Origin: Cephalotus follicularis | Taxonomy: Eukaryota; Streptophyta; Magnoliopsida; Oxalidales; Cephalotaceae | DNA length: 64,000 bases | Assembly: GCA_001972305.1 (NCBI GenBank) | Contig: BDDD01001809.1 | Coordinates: 266,488 to 330,487, forward strand | Direction: 5' to 3' | Shown here: in pieces, positions 46,013 through 57,979 of the stretch | Layout: each line of letters starts with the position of its first letter | Numbering within the stretch: the first letter of the stretch is position 1 | Notes under the pieces: generated by a model | Databases searched by the model: none | Told to the model about the DNA's origin: nothing | The model's input: the letters and a program-made list of their open reading frames with translations, nothing else | Made by a program: the position numbers and the translations under genes

Positions 46013-47514
46013 GACTGTTTTTCCATAACAGTCGGCGGGATCCTTGAGTCAGTCGACTGTTCTTCCCAACAGTCGACTTGTTCATCACGAGTAATCAGTA
46101 GTCGGCTGTCTTCCTTCGACAGTCGACTGTTCTGGGCAAAAATGAATGCACAGCCGACTGTTCTAACATGACAGTCAGTTGGATCCTAGAGTCAGTCGAC
46201 TGTTCTTCCCAACAGTCGACTTGTTCATCACGAGTAATCAGTAGTCGACTGTCTTCCTTCGACAGTCGACTATTCTGGGCAAAAACGCATGCACAGTTGA
46301 CTGTTCTTACATGACAGTCGGCTGGATGATTGAGTAGTCGACTATTTTACTTAAACAGTCGGCTGTTCTGGGCTGGGCAGTACCAGTAATTCACTTCTAA
46401 ATCTATTCAACAAGCAATTGAAACTTATCCACACGTATTCAGACCCCAGTATATCACCAGTAGTCATATCATGGTCTAAAATACAACTCAATTCATGCAT
46501 TATTCTCCGTTTTCATCATAGTTCAAATGAAATCCAAACATGGTATTGCATGAAAACCAATCCAAAACTGCATACAAAATTCAGTGTGCATGTCAGGTTA
46601 TTTATTAACAGTAACCACAACATCAATACAGAAATCCACAGCCAAACAACTACACCATTCATTTATAACATCATTACTCTTAAACTCAAAATGCATGCAT
46701 AGAATTATCTACCATTTCCCCTACCTTTGATTTCAAGTTAGAAATCGGAAGTTCACCTCTTTGTGTCTCCTTTCCAGTATCCTTGAGCCTCCCAGTAGCT
46801 CCAAGAATAGTCCAATAGCTCCAATCTGTGCTCCAAGCTTAATAATGGAGAATCCTCTCAATTTCTCACTATCTTCTCTCTCAATTTCTCACTATCTTCT
46901 CTCTCAATTCCTCTGGTTCTTTCTTATCAGGTTGCAGGGTGAGAGAGACGAAGGGAAGAGAGCATTTATGCAGTCCCCTCTCCCTCAACCCTTTTTGCAT
47001 GGCACTAAGGGCCCTTCTCTCCCATTATCACTTGCATGCACACACACTTGTCACTCTTTCTCTTCCCCTCTGTCCTTGTAGGTCCTGGCATGGTGGTGCA
47101 TGCTCAACACGTTTATTGCATGTGATGGCTTCTAAAGATGCTCTTCCCATGTCAATTTGCATGTGATTTCGCCATTTGTCACAAAAACAGAGCATGAACC
47201 AGTCAGCTGCCCTTCCCTGGCAGTCGGCTGTTCACCTGGAAGTCTGTTGCCAAGTGTAACGACAGTTGGCCAGTCTGATGGTTCCTCACACCAGTCGACT
47301 TCCCCACACCTCAGCCTAACAGTCGGCTGGTATATCGCACCAGTCGGTTGTCCAAGCCAAAATTCCCATAATTATACTTAGAATCACACTTCTAAATGCT
47401 CTAAGTTAATTTAAATTCAAGATATCAACCAGAAAATTCACCTTTTATTAATTGAAGGTAAAAACTATATCGAGGATTACAATAATACATGAAATCGAAT
47501 TTCCGGGCGTTACA
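46013..47514 (-). repeat. 5' LTR portion of element H
   Basis: It matches the 3' LTR of H (from about 38930 to 40405) with few differences and ends TTCCGGGCGTTACA, followed by the AAAAC duplication. It is about 1.5 kb against 2.65 kb for the other copy. CAGTCGACTG-type words lie at about 46025-46370 and 47200-47350. Confidence 0.88.
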
Positions 47515-47819
47515 AAAACAAAGCCACCATCCAGGATAAATATGGAAGACGATCAAAGTGTCGACGGTTATTTTAAGGCGTCGACGTTTACACCCTTGAA
47601 AGCCAAACACGTTGATGACATGACTATGGGCGTTGACGTGTTCCACATTGCCAAAGCGTCGACGTTTCTAATGAAGGCGTCGATGCTTAGCGCATAGAAA
47701 ACAAAACAACGAAATTCAAAATAAATCAAAGAGTCCAAACAACATAGCATATAAAAGAAGGCATAAACACAACATATATCGATAAACATGTAAGCATAGA
47801 AATGAGATATTACAATTGG

Positions 47820-48084
47820 GAAGGCCGTATACAAGACCCCTTAGGAAGGAGAATTTTGTGGCTAATTCCTTCACTTTCTCTCGGCGGAGCATGTTCTTGT
47901 CGAATTCAACCCTAAACACATGGGTCCCCACCCCAGTGGAGGTAGTTCCGGGAGCACCCACAGTGGCAACATCCATCTCCACCTCGGCATCTAGAGGACG
48001 TTGGGCTATGGTCATATCCCTAGTCAGGCGGCTCGCCACGTCCTTGTCGTTAAATTGTCTGGAGGTTTGCTTGGTTCTGGCCAT
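47820..48084 (-). pseudogene. Element A antisense reading frame, N-terminal part
   Basis: On the minus strand, right of solo LTR J. An ATG at 48084 begins MARTKQTSRQFNDKDV and reads through RVEFDKNMLRREKVKELATKF toward 47820, where J's duplication begins. It is the start of the same antisense frame whose main part is at 33231-35351. The start opening resembles common retroelement protein starts (MARTK...), and its promoter would lie inside A's 3' end region. Function unknown. Confidence 0.65.
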
Positions 48085-48613
48085 TTGGATTTTCTAGAGA
48101 GAAAGAAGATGAATAGACTGAGACAAACCCTAAGGAAGTCCAGGCGATTTTTTGAAAATAAATACAACCAGAAGAGAGCCTCACCAGAAATTCTCGAAGA
48201 AGACTAGGAGAGAAGTTAAGTGGAAATCTGGAGACGTCGAGAATCAGGAAATCAAGAGCTCTATGGATTCAAGGAAGCGAAAAGAGACTGCTCTAGGAAG
48301 ACAACATCTTTTAAAGAGCAAGGGATCAATTCCAGACTGTTGGATCTCGGGGGGATTACACGGTTGAGATCACACCCATCAAGTCAGGCGCTAAAGACGA
48401 AGAGGTAACGCATGGCAATGAAAAGACGAAAACGTTACGGATGCTAACTCTGCCTCCATAAGATTGATGAAGAAATTGGGCTAAATGATGCAGACCCAAC
48501 AGCCAAAACGGGTTCAATTAACATATCAACGCGCAGCTCAGAGTCAAGCCGAGCCAGGCCACAAATGGTCCTCTTCCTCTGTCAAGCCTAGAAAAAGAAG
48601 ACCAGGGGGCATA
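48085..48613 (+). other. Element A 3' untranslated region and polypurine tract
   Basis: About 530 bp with no coding frame that I recognise, between the antisense frame and the 3' LTR. The polypurine tract GAAGACCAGGGGGCATA occupies about 48597-48613, directly before the LTR start TGATATGGG. The antisense frame's own leader and promoter would have to lie here or in the LTR; I can point to no clear TATA box for it. Confidence 0.7.
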
Positions 48614-48809
48614 TGATATGGGAGAAATTCGGCCCATAAATACCGCCATGTGTTCTCGGGAGAATAGGCCAAGTGTCCTCCAGGGCTACAGACACATGGT
48701 TGGACGTTATTCAAAATCTGGAAAGATAGCGCAGAATAACGTCAATGCGCCAAATCCGGGGGAGAATTAGGGGAATCCCGAGATACTCGGCATTTCTTTA
48801 GGGGAACGC

Positions 48810-51316
48810 TGTAACGCCCAGAAATTTCAGGAATTGCAATTTCATAATGTAAATGTACTTTATTTGAGGAATTAATAAAAGGATGGATTTTCCGAATTTG
48901 ATGATGTTGATTTTAAATCAATTAAGTACTTAGAAGTGAGATTGCTTAGTAGGTACACTAAGAGCAGTCGACTGGTAAAGTAGACCAGCCGACTGGTTGA
49001 CTGCGTATGGGAGCAGTCGACTGGTGGGATGAACCAGTCGACTGGCCAACTGTCGAGCCACATGGTAACGATCTGCCAGGCGAGCAGCCGGCTATTGGGT
49101 GTGGACAGCCGACTGGATCGTGCTTTGTTTTGTTGCATGTGACAGAAATCACATGCTACAGCTCACAGATGGAAGTGGGTGCCATCTGTGTTTCATGCAG
49201 CTAAGGAATGGAAGAAGAGGACACCTGTGGATCATGCAAACTTCATGGGGGGAAGGAGTTTAGACCTGTAAGTGTGTGCATGCATGTGGAGAAGGAAAGT
49301 GGCATTTAGTGCCATGTGAGGGGAGCTAAGGAAGAGAGGGAGAGAAACACTCTGCATAAAACATCTTCCCTCATCTCCTTCATCCTAGTACTGAAAAGGT
49401 CTAAGAACCAAAAAGGATAGTAGACAAAAACACAAAGAAAATAGGGAAGGGAGTGTTTCTCCATTGTTGAAGCTTGGAGCTCAGGTTGGAGCTTTTGGGC
49501 TGTTCTTGGAGCTGCTGGGCTTGGAGTTGGAACTTCTCGGGAGCCCAAAACGTCACTGTTGGAACACAAAGAGGTGGACTTAGAGATTCCTAACTTGGAA
49601 TCAAAAGGTAGGGGAAGTTGTCATGGTATTTTGAGTTTAAAGTTACTGCATGTTCTATGATTTGAATGCCTGGTTGCGTGAGTTGTAGCTACCGATTTTA
49701 GGACGTGATTGCTACTGTTTTTCATCTACTATGCTTGCTACTGAGAATCAAATGAGATTATGTGCATGCATGTTGAACCTTATCATAGGTGTTGACTTGC
49801 ATGATGAAATGTATGTTGGATGTGGTGTTATATGGACGATATGATAACCTGTAGTTATGTTTCTATCCTTGAGCTTGAATTGTCTGTTTACAACGATCCG
49901 TTGGAGTAGATAGATCAATTTGCATGCAACTGGTTCTCGGGGCAACCGACTGTCGAAGGAAGACAGCCGACTACTCAATGGAACCAGTCGACTGTCAATG
50001 GAAAGCAGTCGACTGTTCATACTTCATCCTGCCCAGAAAGTGGCGGGAAGAGTGATATGGGTAATACTTTTGAACGGGTGTACAGTAACAGTCGACTGTT
50101 GAAGGATAACAGCCGACTGCCTAATGGACAGTCAACTGGTAGAAGGAACTAGCCGACTATCTGGTCTTGCTTGACCCAGAATAGCCGACTGGTAAGGATT
50201 CCAGCCGATGGGTTGGACTGCTGTTGGACTCTTCTTGCTTAAAACAATGCGAAACGATCCCGGTTCCTGCTAGGATGCATTTGAGCATTTGTATGCATTA
50301 CATATACACTATTTACTGCCTGTTCTGGACTGTTTGTAATCGGATTATGATTCTAATGTATTGTTATTTTAGAAATGCATATATAAATTTAAACTACTAT
50401 GTTGTGTACGAAATGAATATTGTTTTCGTATTTTCGAACATCTTTGGAAAGCGATTTCCACTACTGAAACTGTTTAAAAGTATTTTCTACTGAAAATGCA
50501 TATTTCAATGTTGTCACTTTTGGAAACATTTTGGCAATGAACTGCCTGTTGTGGATCTAAACGATCACTACTGTACTGTACTGTTACTGCTTGGATTCAC
50601 TGTTTGCTTTTTGAATTGTAATGTGTTTGTGCTTGAGCCACTGGTTGTATGACGGAGACTGCCAACGCTGGTTGTATGACGGAGACTGCCTCGCTCGGTT
50701 GCCTGGTGTAGGGACCAGAGTGGGAGTGTAGCGTGGGGCTAGGAGTTGGCGGCGTTACATATACTGCCTGTCTGTTGTGGTCCTTTCTGGACATCCTATA
50801 CTGGCTGTTGGTCCTTCTCGGACATTAATGTGCCTGTTGATGTAGCCCTGGCCGAGTTACTACTGTACTGTTGTTGCATACATATATTTTCATGTATATA
50901 TATGCCCCACTGATATTTTACTGTACTGTTAAACATATATATTTTCATATATATAAACTGGGATTTCTACTGTACTGCATTATCTATGCATTCATATCAT
51001 GATATGCTTTAATGTTAATCCCGAACTACTTTTATGACTTAGCCGAGTGATGACAAAGGCTAACCCCCTACTTTATAGGTTGATGCAGCTGACTGGTGGG
51101 ATAGCATGGACGAAGAGCAAGTCTTAGCTTGTAGTTGGCTTATGTTCTTTCGCTTTGTAATAAACTGTTATGTTAAGATTCTAATGTACCGTTCTGTTGG
51201 TTTTGATAAGACTGAGCTTTCTTTAATGTACTGTGATCACGCTCCGTTTGTGGGCTTTTAACAATGGTTTGTAATTGGGTAGCGTGTAGTATGGGATACA
51301 CGCTACGTGTTTTCGG
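48810..51316 (+). repeat. 5' LTR portion of element I
   Basis: Collinear with the 3' LTR 55292-57979 until near its end. CAGTCGACTG-dialect clusters at about 48965-49115 and 49945-50205. A donor-like AAAAG/GTAGGG at 49607/49608 and an acceptor-like TTTATAG ending at 51078. The block TACTGTACTGTTACTG is near 50573. Confidence 0.9.
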
Positions 51317-51740
51317 CATGAAGAGAAGAAGATTCGGAGATTCCTGAGAGGCCTGCGACTGGATCTTCGGTCAAGAATTAGAGCTATGGAACTGAGGACT
51401 TTTGTGGAGGTTGCTCAGAAAGCAAGACTGTTGGAGACAATATCCAGTGAAGACCGGGCTGAGAGAGCTCCCGCACAGTAGAGTAAGCAGAGTCCTACAC
51501 AGTCCCGACTGGCATCGTCGAAATGGCAAGACGGTGGTTCTCCGATGAAGTCATCTAAGAACAAGTCTCAACAGACAGCTTCATAGGGTACTCCTAGCCA
51601 AGGGAGTAATGCCAGATCTGGAGGTTGCTATTATTGTGGTCGTACAGGCCACCAACAGAAAGATTGCTGGAGGTTCAATGGTTGGTGCTTCAGGTGCGGG
51701 GCACCTGGTCATTCGGTGAAGGACTGCCCGAAGAGTTCTG
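51317..51740 (+). pseudogene. Element I partial gag
   Basis: The C-terminal half of gag: RRFLRGLRLDLRSRIRAMELRTFVEVAQKARLLE-type helices, a basic linker, then two zinc knuckles, CYYCGRTGHQQKDC near 51629 and CFRCGAPGHSVKDC near 51690. The knuckles bound the RNA genome in the living element. Upstream gag is not represented. Confidence 0.82.
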
Positions 51741-53290
51741 CTACAGCACCTACTGGGCCAGGGAGTAGTAGTGGTGCGGCGGTGGGACCGACACAGAGGA
51801 AGAACACCGGCAAGGGCATCGCAAAAGGTAGAGTTTTTGTACTTGCTCAGACAGAGGTTCCAGAGTCAACTTCTGTTGTTGGAGGTACTCTATACATATA
51901 TGGTTTTTCTGCTAGAGTATTGATGGATTCTGGAGCATCGCATTCTTTTATATCTGCACGTTTTGCATCTTGCTTAGATGTTGCCCCTGACTGCATGTCT
52001 TACATACTTGATGTGAGTACACCGACCGGGGCTTCTATGTATACTGATTTGATATATAGGAGTTGTGAAATGTCTATGGCAGGCATTCCGTTGTATGCAG
52101 ATTTGATCGTGCTGCCTATCCGTGACTTCGATGTTATATTGGGGATGGATTGGCTATCGGCACACCGTGCTCGTATGGATTGCTACAATAAGACTGTGGA
52201 TTTTTGTCTTCCCAACGGAACGACTTTTCAGTTCAAGGGAGACAAAGGGTTTTCAACCCCGATCATATCCTTTATTCGAGCATCGAGATACCTAGAGAAG
52301 GGATGAGAGGGATATTTGGCCTATGTGATTGATCGAAGGAAAGAGAAAGGCTTGAGCTTGGATGAAATTTCAGTTGTGTGCGAATTTCCAGATGTATTTC
52401 CTCATTACTTAGGATCTTTGCCACCGAAGAGAAATATGGAGTTTGTTATCGATCTTATACCAGGTACAGCTCCTATTTCTAAGGCACCATATAGAATGGC
52501 CTCTGCAGAATTGAGGGAACTGAAATTACAATTGCAAGATCTGATCGATAAGGGTTTTATTCGACCTAGTGTTTCTCCGTGGGGAGCGCCTGTATTGTTT
52601 GTCAAGAAGAAGGATGGGTCGATGAGGCTCTGCATCGATTACAGAATGTTGAACAAGTCGACTATCAAGAACAAGTATCCTTTACCCCACATTGAGGAGT
52701 TATTTGACTAGTTGCAAGGATCAAGGGTGTTTTCCAAGCTCGACTTGAGGTCAGGTTATCACCAACTGAGAGTAAGGGAAGGTAACATTGAGAAGACTGC
52801 CTTCCAGACACGGTATGGTCATTACGAGTTTTTGGTGATGCCGTTCGGTGTTGCCAATGCACCGGTAGCTTTTATGTCATTGATGAATGACGTATTCCGA
52901 CCATACCTGGACCAGTTTGTTGTGGTATTCATCGATGACATACTGGTATATTCGAGGAGTGAGGAGGAGCACGCTCATCATCTGAGGCTAGTGTTGCAAG
53001 TTCTCAGAGAACATCGATTGTACGCCAAGTTCGGCAAGTGTGAGTTCTGGCTTGATCATGTGATCTTTCTCGGTCACATCGTATCTGGGGAAGGCTTGAG
53101 GGTGGATCCGTCAAAGACTGAAGTGGTGCGATATTGGCCACAACAGAAGAATGTGACGGAGGTGCGCAGTTTCCTTGGATTGGCGGGATATTACAGAAGG
53201 TTCATCCAGAACTTTTCAAGGATAGCCGAGCCCTTGACTAGACTGACCCAGAAGAAGCCCTTTTGTCTGGGACGAAAACTGCGAAGCTAG
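51741..53290 (+). pseudogene. Element I protease and reverse transcriptase remains
   Basis: Protease with ARVLMDSGASHSFIS (active-site DSG near 51925) and [19 protein letters not shown]. Reverse transcriptase with [66 protein letters not shown], the catalytic [13 protein letters not shown] (about 52925-52963) and [20 protein letters not shown]. Same domain order and close sequence to H. Broken. Confidence 0.88.
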
Positions 53291-53720
53291 TTTCCGTGAA
53301 CTAAAGGATCGGTTGGTTTCCGCTCCTGTCTTGGCATTACCTGATGGTAATGAGGGCTTCGCGGTCTACAGTGATGCATCAGGTAAGGGTTTAGGCTGTG
53401 TACTGATGCAGCGAGGCAGAGTGATTACGTATGCCTCGAGGAAGCTAAAGTCGTATGAAGAAAACTACCCGACTCATGACCTTGAGCTAGCAGCTTTTAT
53501 CTTCGCCCTTCATAAGTGAAGGCACTATCTTTAGGGGGCGCAGTTTGAGATCTTTACCGATCATAAGAGTTTGAGGTACCTGTTTTGTCAGGACACACTG
53601 AACATGAGACAGCGCAGGTAGGTAGAATTCTTTAATGATTATGTTTGCAGTGTTCAGTACCACCCGGGGAAAGAGAATGTAGTCGCTGATGCCTTGAGCA
53701 GCAAGGCTATGGTTGCCAGT
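53291..53720 (+). pseudogene. Element I RNase H remains
   Basis: [40 protein letters not shown] and [12 protein letters not shown]. Then come remains of TDHKSLRYLF near 53560-53590 and a [14 protein letters not shown]-type end near 53660-53700. This is the standard gypsy RNase H that follows reverse transcriptase. Confidence 0.85.
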
Positions 53721-53879
53721 GCGATGGTGTCGCAATGGAAGATGCTAGAAGACTTCCAAGAATGGTCTCCGTTCAATCAGTCACCGGGGATCTTTGTGGC
53801 TGACATGCGAGTACAACCTGTGTTACTGGATCATATCCGGGATGCACAACCACACGATCCAGAGCTGTAACGAATTCGG

Positions 53880-55262
53880 GGGAACCTGCACTCGGAATCT
53901 GATTTTCGAGTGCATGCTGATGGTATTCTGAGGTATCGGGGACGTGTGTGTCTTCCGAATGAACCAGGGTTGAAGAGTGAGTTACTTCGCGGGGCTCATA
54001 AATCTCTGTACTGTATTCACCCTGGTAGCACAAAAATGTATCAAGATATGAAGAAGACTTACTGGTGGCCTGGCATGAAACGAGAGATCGCCGAGTATGT
54101 GGCAAGGTGTTTGACTTGCCAGACAGTTAAGGCCGAACACCAGAGACCGGCAGGTTTGCTACAGCCTTTACCAATTCCAGGGTGGAAATGGGAACATGTT
54201 ACGATGGATTTTGTTTTGGGTTTTCCTCTGACTCGGAACCGTCACAACACCGTGTGGGTTGTCGTAGATAGACTCACCAAATCAGCACACTTTTATCCTA
54301 CACATGTTACCGATTCCGCGAGCAAGCTAGCTTGTTTGTATGTGAAGGAGATAGTGAGGCTACACGGTGTTCCAGTCAGCATCGTATGTGATAGAGATGT
54401 CATCTTCAATTCCAACTTCTGGAAGAGGTTTCAGACAGCTTTTGGGACGAAGCTGAACCTGAGTACTGCCTTCCACCCTCAGACCGATGGGCAGTCTGAG
54501 CGTACCATCCAGACCTTGGAGGATATGCTACGGGCTTGCATTATTGATTTTGCTAGTAACTGGGAGGATCACATTCCTTTGATATAGTTCTCTTATAATA
54601 ACAGCTATCATTCCAGTATCGGCATGGCACTGTTTGAGGCACTGTATGGGAGGAAGTGCAGATCTCTTGTATGTTGGGATGAGGTCGGGGAGCGACCTTT
54701 ACTCGGGACTGAGTTAGTGGAGGAAACTTCGAAAAAGATCAGGACGATCAAAAGGAAGCTGCTTGCTTCTCAGAGTCGGCAGAAGAGCTATGCGGACAAT
54801 GTCAAGAGGAGGCCTTTGACCTTCAGTGTGGGCGATCATGTGTTCTTAAAGGTCTCACCATGGAAGGGCGTTCAAAGGTTTGGGAGAAAGGGCAAATTAG
54901 CTCCTCGCTACATTGGTCCTTTCGAGATTTTTGAGAGAGTTGGGGAGGTAGCCTACCAGCTTGCCTTACCTCCTGTACTGTCAAACGTGCACGACGTCTT
55001 CCATGTATCTATGCTGAGGAGATATATCCCGGACCCGTCACATGTCCTGGATTATGATACTGTTCCGGTACAAGATGACCTATCTTGTGAAGAGTTGTCT
55101 GTGTGGATTCTAGATTGGAAGATGTAGATTTTGAGGAACAGAGCCATCTCCATGGTCAAGGTTCAATGGTAGTTCCACCGACCGGATGAAGCAACTTGGG
55201 AGCGTGAGGAGGATATCCGAGAACGCTACCCATACTTGTTCTACTCTCGTTTTAAATTTCGA
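53880..55262 (+). pseudogene. Element I integrase and chromodomain-like tail remains
   Basis: Zinc domain with CIHPGSTKMYQDMKKTYWWP and CLTCQTVK; core with VTMDFVLGFP, VVDRLTKSAHF, GVPVSIVCDRDVIFNSNFW and FHPQTDGQSERTIQTLEDML. C-terminal domain with VGDHVFLKVSPWKGVQRFGR, YIGPFEIFERVGEVAYQLALP and NVHDVFHVSMLRRYIPDPSH. A chromodomain-like tail follows, near 55170-55245 (EATWEREEDIRERYPYLF). The polypurine tract AAGGAGGGGTGGA lies just before the 3' LTR at 55292. Confidence 0.86.
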
Positions 55263-55291
55263 GGACGAAATTCCATTGAAGGAGGGGTGGA

Positions 55292-57979
55292 TGTAACACC
55301 CGAAAATTTCATGAATTGTAATTTCACAATGTAAATGTACTTTATATGTGGAATTAATAAAAGGATGGATTTTCTGAATTTGATGATGTTGATTTTAAAT
55401 CAATTAAGTACTTAGAAGCGTGATTGCTTAGTAGGTATATTAAGAGCAGTCGACTGGTACAGTAGACCAACCGACTGGTTGACTGCGTATGGGAGCAGTC
55501 GACTGGTGGGATGAACCAGTCGACTGGCCAACTGCCGAGCCACGTGGTAACAATCTGCCAGGTGAGCATCCGGCTTTTGGGTGTGGACAACCGACTGGAT
55601 TGTGCTCTGTTTTGTTGCATGTGACAGAAATCACATGCTACAGCTGACAGATGGAAGTGGGTGCCATCTGTGTTTCATGCAGCTAAGGAATGGAAGAAGA
55701 GGACACCTGTGGATCATGCAAACTTCATGGGGGGAAGGAATTTAGACCTGTGAGTGTGTGCATGCATGTGGAGAAGGAAAGTGGCATTTAGTGCCATGTG
55801 AGGGGAGCTAAGGAAGAGAGGGAGAGAAACACTCTGCATAAAACGTCTTCCTTAATCTCCTTCATCCTAGTACTGAAAAGGTCTAAGAACCAAAGAGGAT
55901 GGTAGAGAAAACACAGAGAAAAGAGGGAAGGGAGTGTTTCTCCATTGTTGAAGCTTGGAGCTCGGGTTGGAGCTTTTGGGCTATTCTTGGAGCTGTTGGG
56001 CTTGGAGTTGGAACTTCTGGGGAGCCCAAAATGTCACTGTTGGAACACAAAGAGGTGGACTTATAGATTCCTAACTTGGAATCAAAAGGTAGGGGAAGCT
56101 GTAATGGTATTTTGAGTTTAAAGTTATTGCATGTTCTATGATTTGAATGCCTGGTTGCGTGAGTTGTAGCTACTGATTTTAGGACGTGATTGCTACTATT
56201 TTTCATCTGCTATGCTTGCTACTGAGAATCAAATGAGATTATGTGCATGCATGTTGAACCTTATCATAGGTGATGACTTGCATGATGAAATGTATGTTGG
56301 ATGTGGTGTTATATGGACGATATGATAACCTGTAGTTATGTTTCTGTCCTTGAGCTTGAATTCTCCGTTTACAATGATCCGTTGGAGTAGATAGATCGAT
56401 TTTCATGCAATTGGTTCGCGGGGCAGCCGACTGTCGAAGGAAGACAGCCGACTACTCAATGGAACCAGTCGACTGTCAATGGAAAGCAGTCGACTGTTCA
56501 TACTTCATCCTGCCCAGAAAGTGGCGGGAAGAGTGATATGGGTAATACTTTTGAAAGGGTGTACAGTAACAGTCGACTATTGAAGGATAACAACCGACTG
56601 CCTAATGGACAATCAACTGGTAGAAGGAACAAGCCGACTATCTGGTAATGCTTGACCCAGAAAAGCCAACTGGTAAGGATTCCAGCCGACTGGTTGGACT
56701 GCTGTTGGACTCTTCTTGCTTAAAACAATGCGAAACGATCCCGGTTCCTGCTAGGATGCATTTGAGCATTTGTATGCATTACATATACACTATTTACTGC
56801 CTATTCTGGACTGTTTGTAATCGGATTATGATTCTAATGTATTGTTATTTTAGAAATGCATATATAAATTGAAACTACTATGTTGAGTACGAAATGAATA
56901 TTGTTTTCGTATTTTCGAACATCTTTGGAAAGCGATTTCCACTACTGAAACTGTTTAAAAGTATTTTCTACTGAAAATGCATATTTCAATGTTGTCACTT
57001 TTGGAAACATTTTGGCAACGAACTTCCTGTTGTGGATCTAAACGATCACTACTGTACTGTACTGTTACTGCTTGGATTCACTGTTTGCTATGTGAATTGT
57101 ACTGTGTTTGTGCTTGACCCACTGGTTGCATGGCGGAGACTGCCAGCGCCGGCTAGTGGTAGGGTTGACCTAGGGGCCAGGAGTTGGATGGGTGACTCAC
57201 TGTACTGTACTGTTACCTCGCTCGGTTGCCTGAAGTAGGGACCAGAGTGGGAGTGTAGCGTGGGGCCAGGAGTTGGCGGCGTTACATATACTGCCTGTAT
57301 GTTGTGGTCCTTTATGGACATCCTGTACTGCCTGTTGGTCCTTCTCGGACATTACTGTGCTTGTTGATGTAGCCCTGGCCGGGTTACTACTGTACTGTTG
57401 TTGCATGCATATATTTTCATGTATATATATGCCTCACTGATATTTTACTGTATTGTTAAACATATATATTTTCATATATATAAACTAGGATTTCTACTGC
57501 ACTGCATCATCTATGCATTCATATCATGACATGCTTTAATGTTAATCCCGAACTATTTTTATGACTTAGTCGAGTGAGGACAAAGGCTAACCCCCTACTT
57601 TACAGATTGATGCAGCTGACTGGTGGGATAGCATGGACGAAGAGCAAGTCTTAGCTTGTAGTTGGCTCATGTTCTTTCGCTTTGTAATAAACTGTTATGT
57701 TAAGATTCTAATGTACCGTTCTGTTGGTTTTGATCAAACTGGGCTTTCTTTAATGTACTATGATCACGATCCGTTTGTGGGCTTTTAACAATGGTTTGTA
57801 ATTGGGTAGCGTGTAGTATGGGATACACGCTACGTGTTTTCAGCTTATGAATCTTATGCTTCCGCAACTGACATCTTGTTTATAAGTTTAAATTTTTATG
57901 GTAATTGCATGAGCTGAATTTATGTGTTAATTGCCTTTACCGCTTTAATGTTGCCTTCTCGGAAAAACGGGGTGTGACA
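55292..57979 (+). repeat. 3' LTR of element I
   Basis: A complete family-1 LTR of 2688 bp. Word clusters of the CAGTCGACTG dialect at about 55446-55600 and 56425-56695. Leader with CATTGTTGAAGCTTGGAG near 55943, donor-like AAAAG/GTAGGG at 56088/56089, acceptor-like TTTACAG ending at 57605, AATAAA signal near 57686, and end GGGGTGTGACA. Confidence 0.92.

Larger units (their letters stand above)
37760..47514 (-). mobile_element. Element H: chromovirus-like Ty3/gypsy, family 1, reverse orientation, broken
   Basis: Flanked by perfect duplication AAAAC (37755-37759 and 47515-47519) inside solo LTR J. Parts in minus-strand order: 5' LTR portion 47514-46013, partial gag, protease, reverse transcriptase, RNase H, integrase (interrupted by solo LTR L at 41214-43150), chromodomain-like tail, polypurine tract, 3' LTR 40405-37760. 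The outer end is TATCACGCCCCC where the family has TGTCACRCCCC. Its proteins are closely similar to those of I. It has a few breaks besides the insertion. Gag is only partly represented. Confidence 0.9.
35357..47814 (-). mobile_element. Solo LTR J, family 2, reverse orientation, containing element H
   Basis: Perfect duplication ATTGG at 35352-35356 and 47815-47819. In + coordinates it starts TGTAACACCCTCG and ends GAGATATTACA, the reverse complement of a family-2 LTR (TGTAATATCTC...GGGTGTTACA). Its own sequence is 35357-37759 plus 47520-47814, about 2.7 kb. Words of the GCGTCGAC dialect occur at about 36745-37020 and 47555-47690. It lies in A's antisense frame. No second LTR or internal region belongs to it, so it is solo. 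Confidence 0.9.
48810..57979 (+). mobile_element. Element I: chromovirus-like Ty3/gypsy, family 1, broken
   Basis: A 9170-bp element with perfect duplication AACGC (48805-48809 and 57980-57984) inside A's 3' LTR. It starts TGTAACGCCC and ends GGGGTGTGACA. Parts: 5' LTR portion (48810 to about 51316), partial gag, protease, reverse transcriptase, RNase H, integrase, chromodomain-like tail, polypurine tract, 3' LTR (55292-57979). Motifs are Tekay/Del-like and the proteins are close to H. It has roughly six to eight breaks. The two LTRs differ by several percent in their first 330 bases by eye, mostly C/T and G/A changes, and less further in. Confidence 0.92.
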
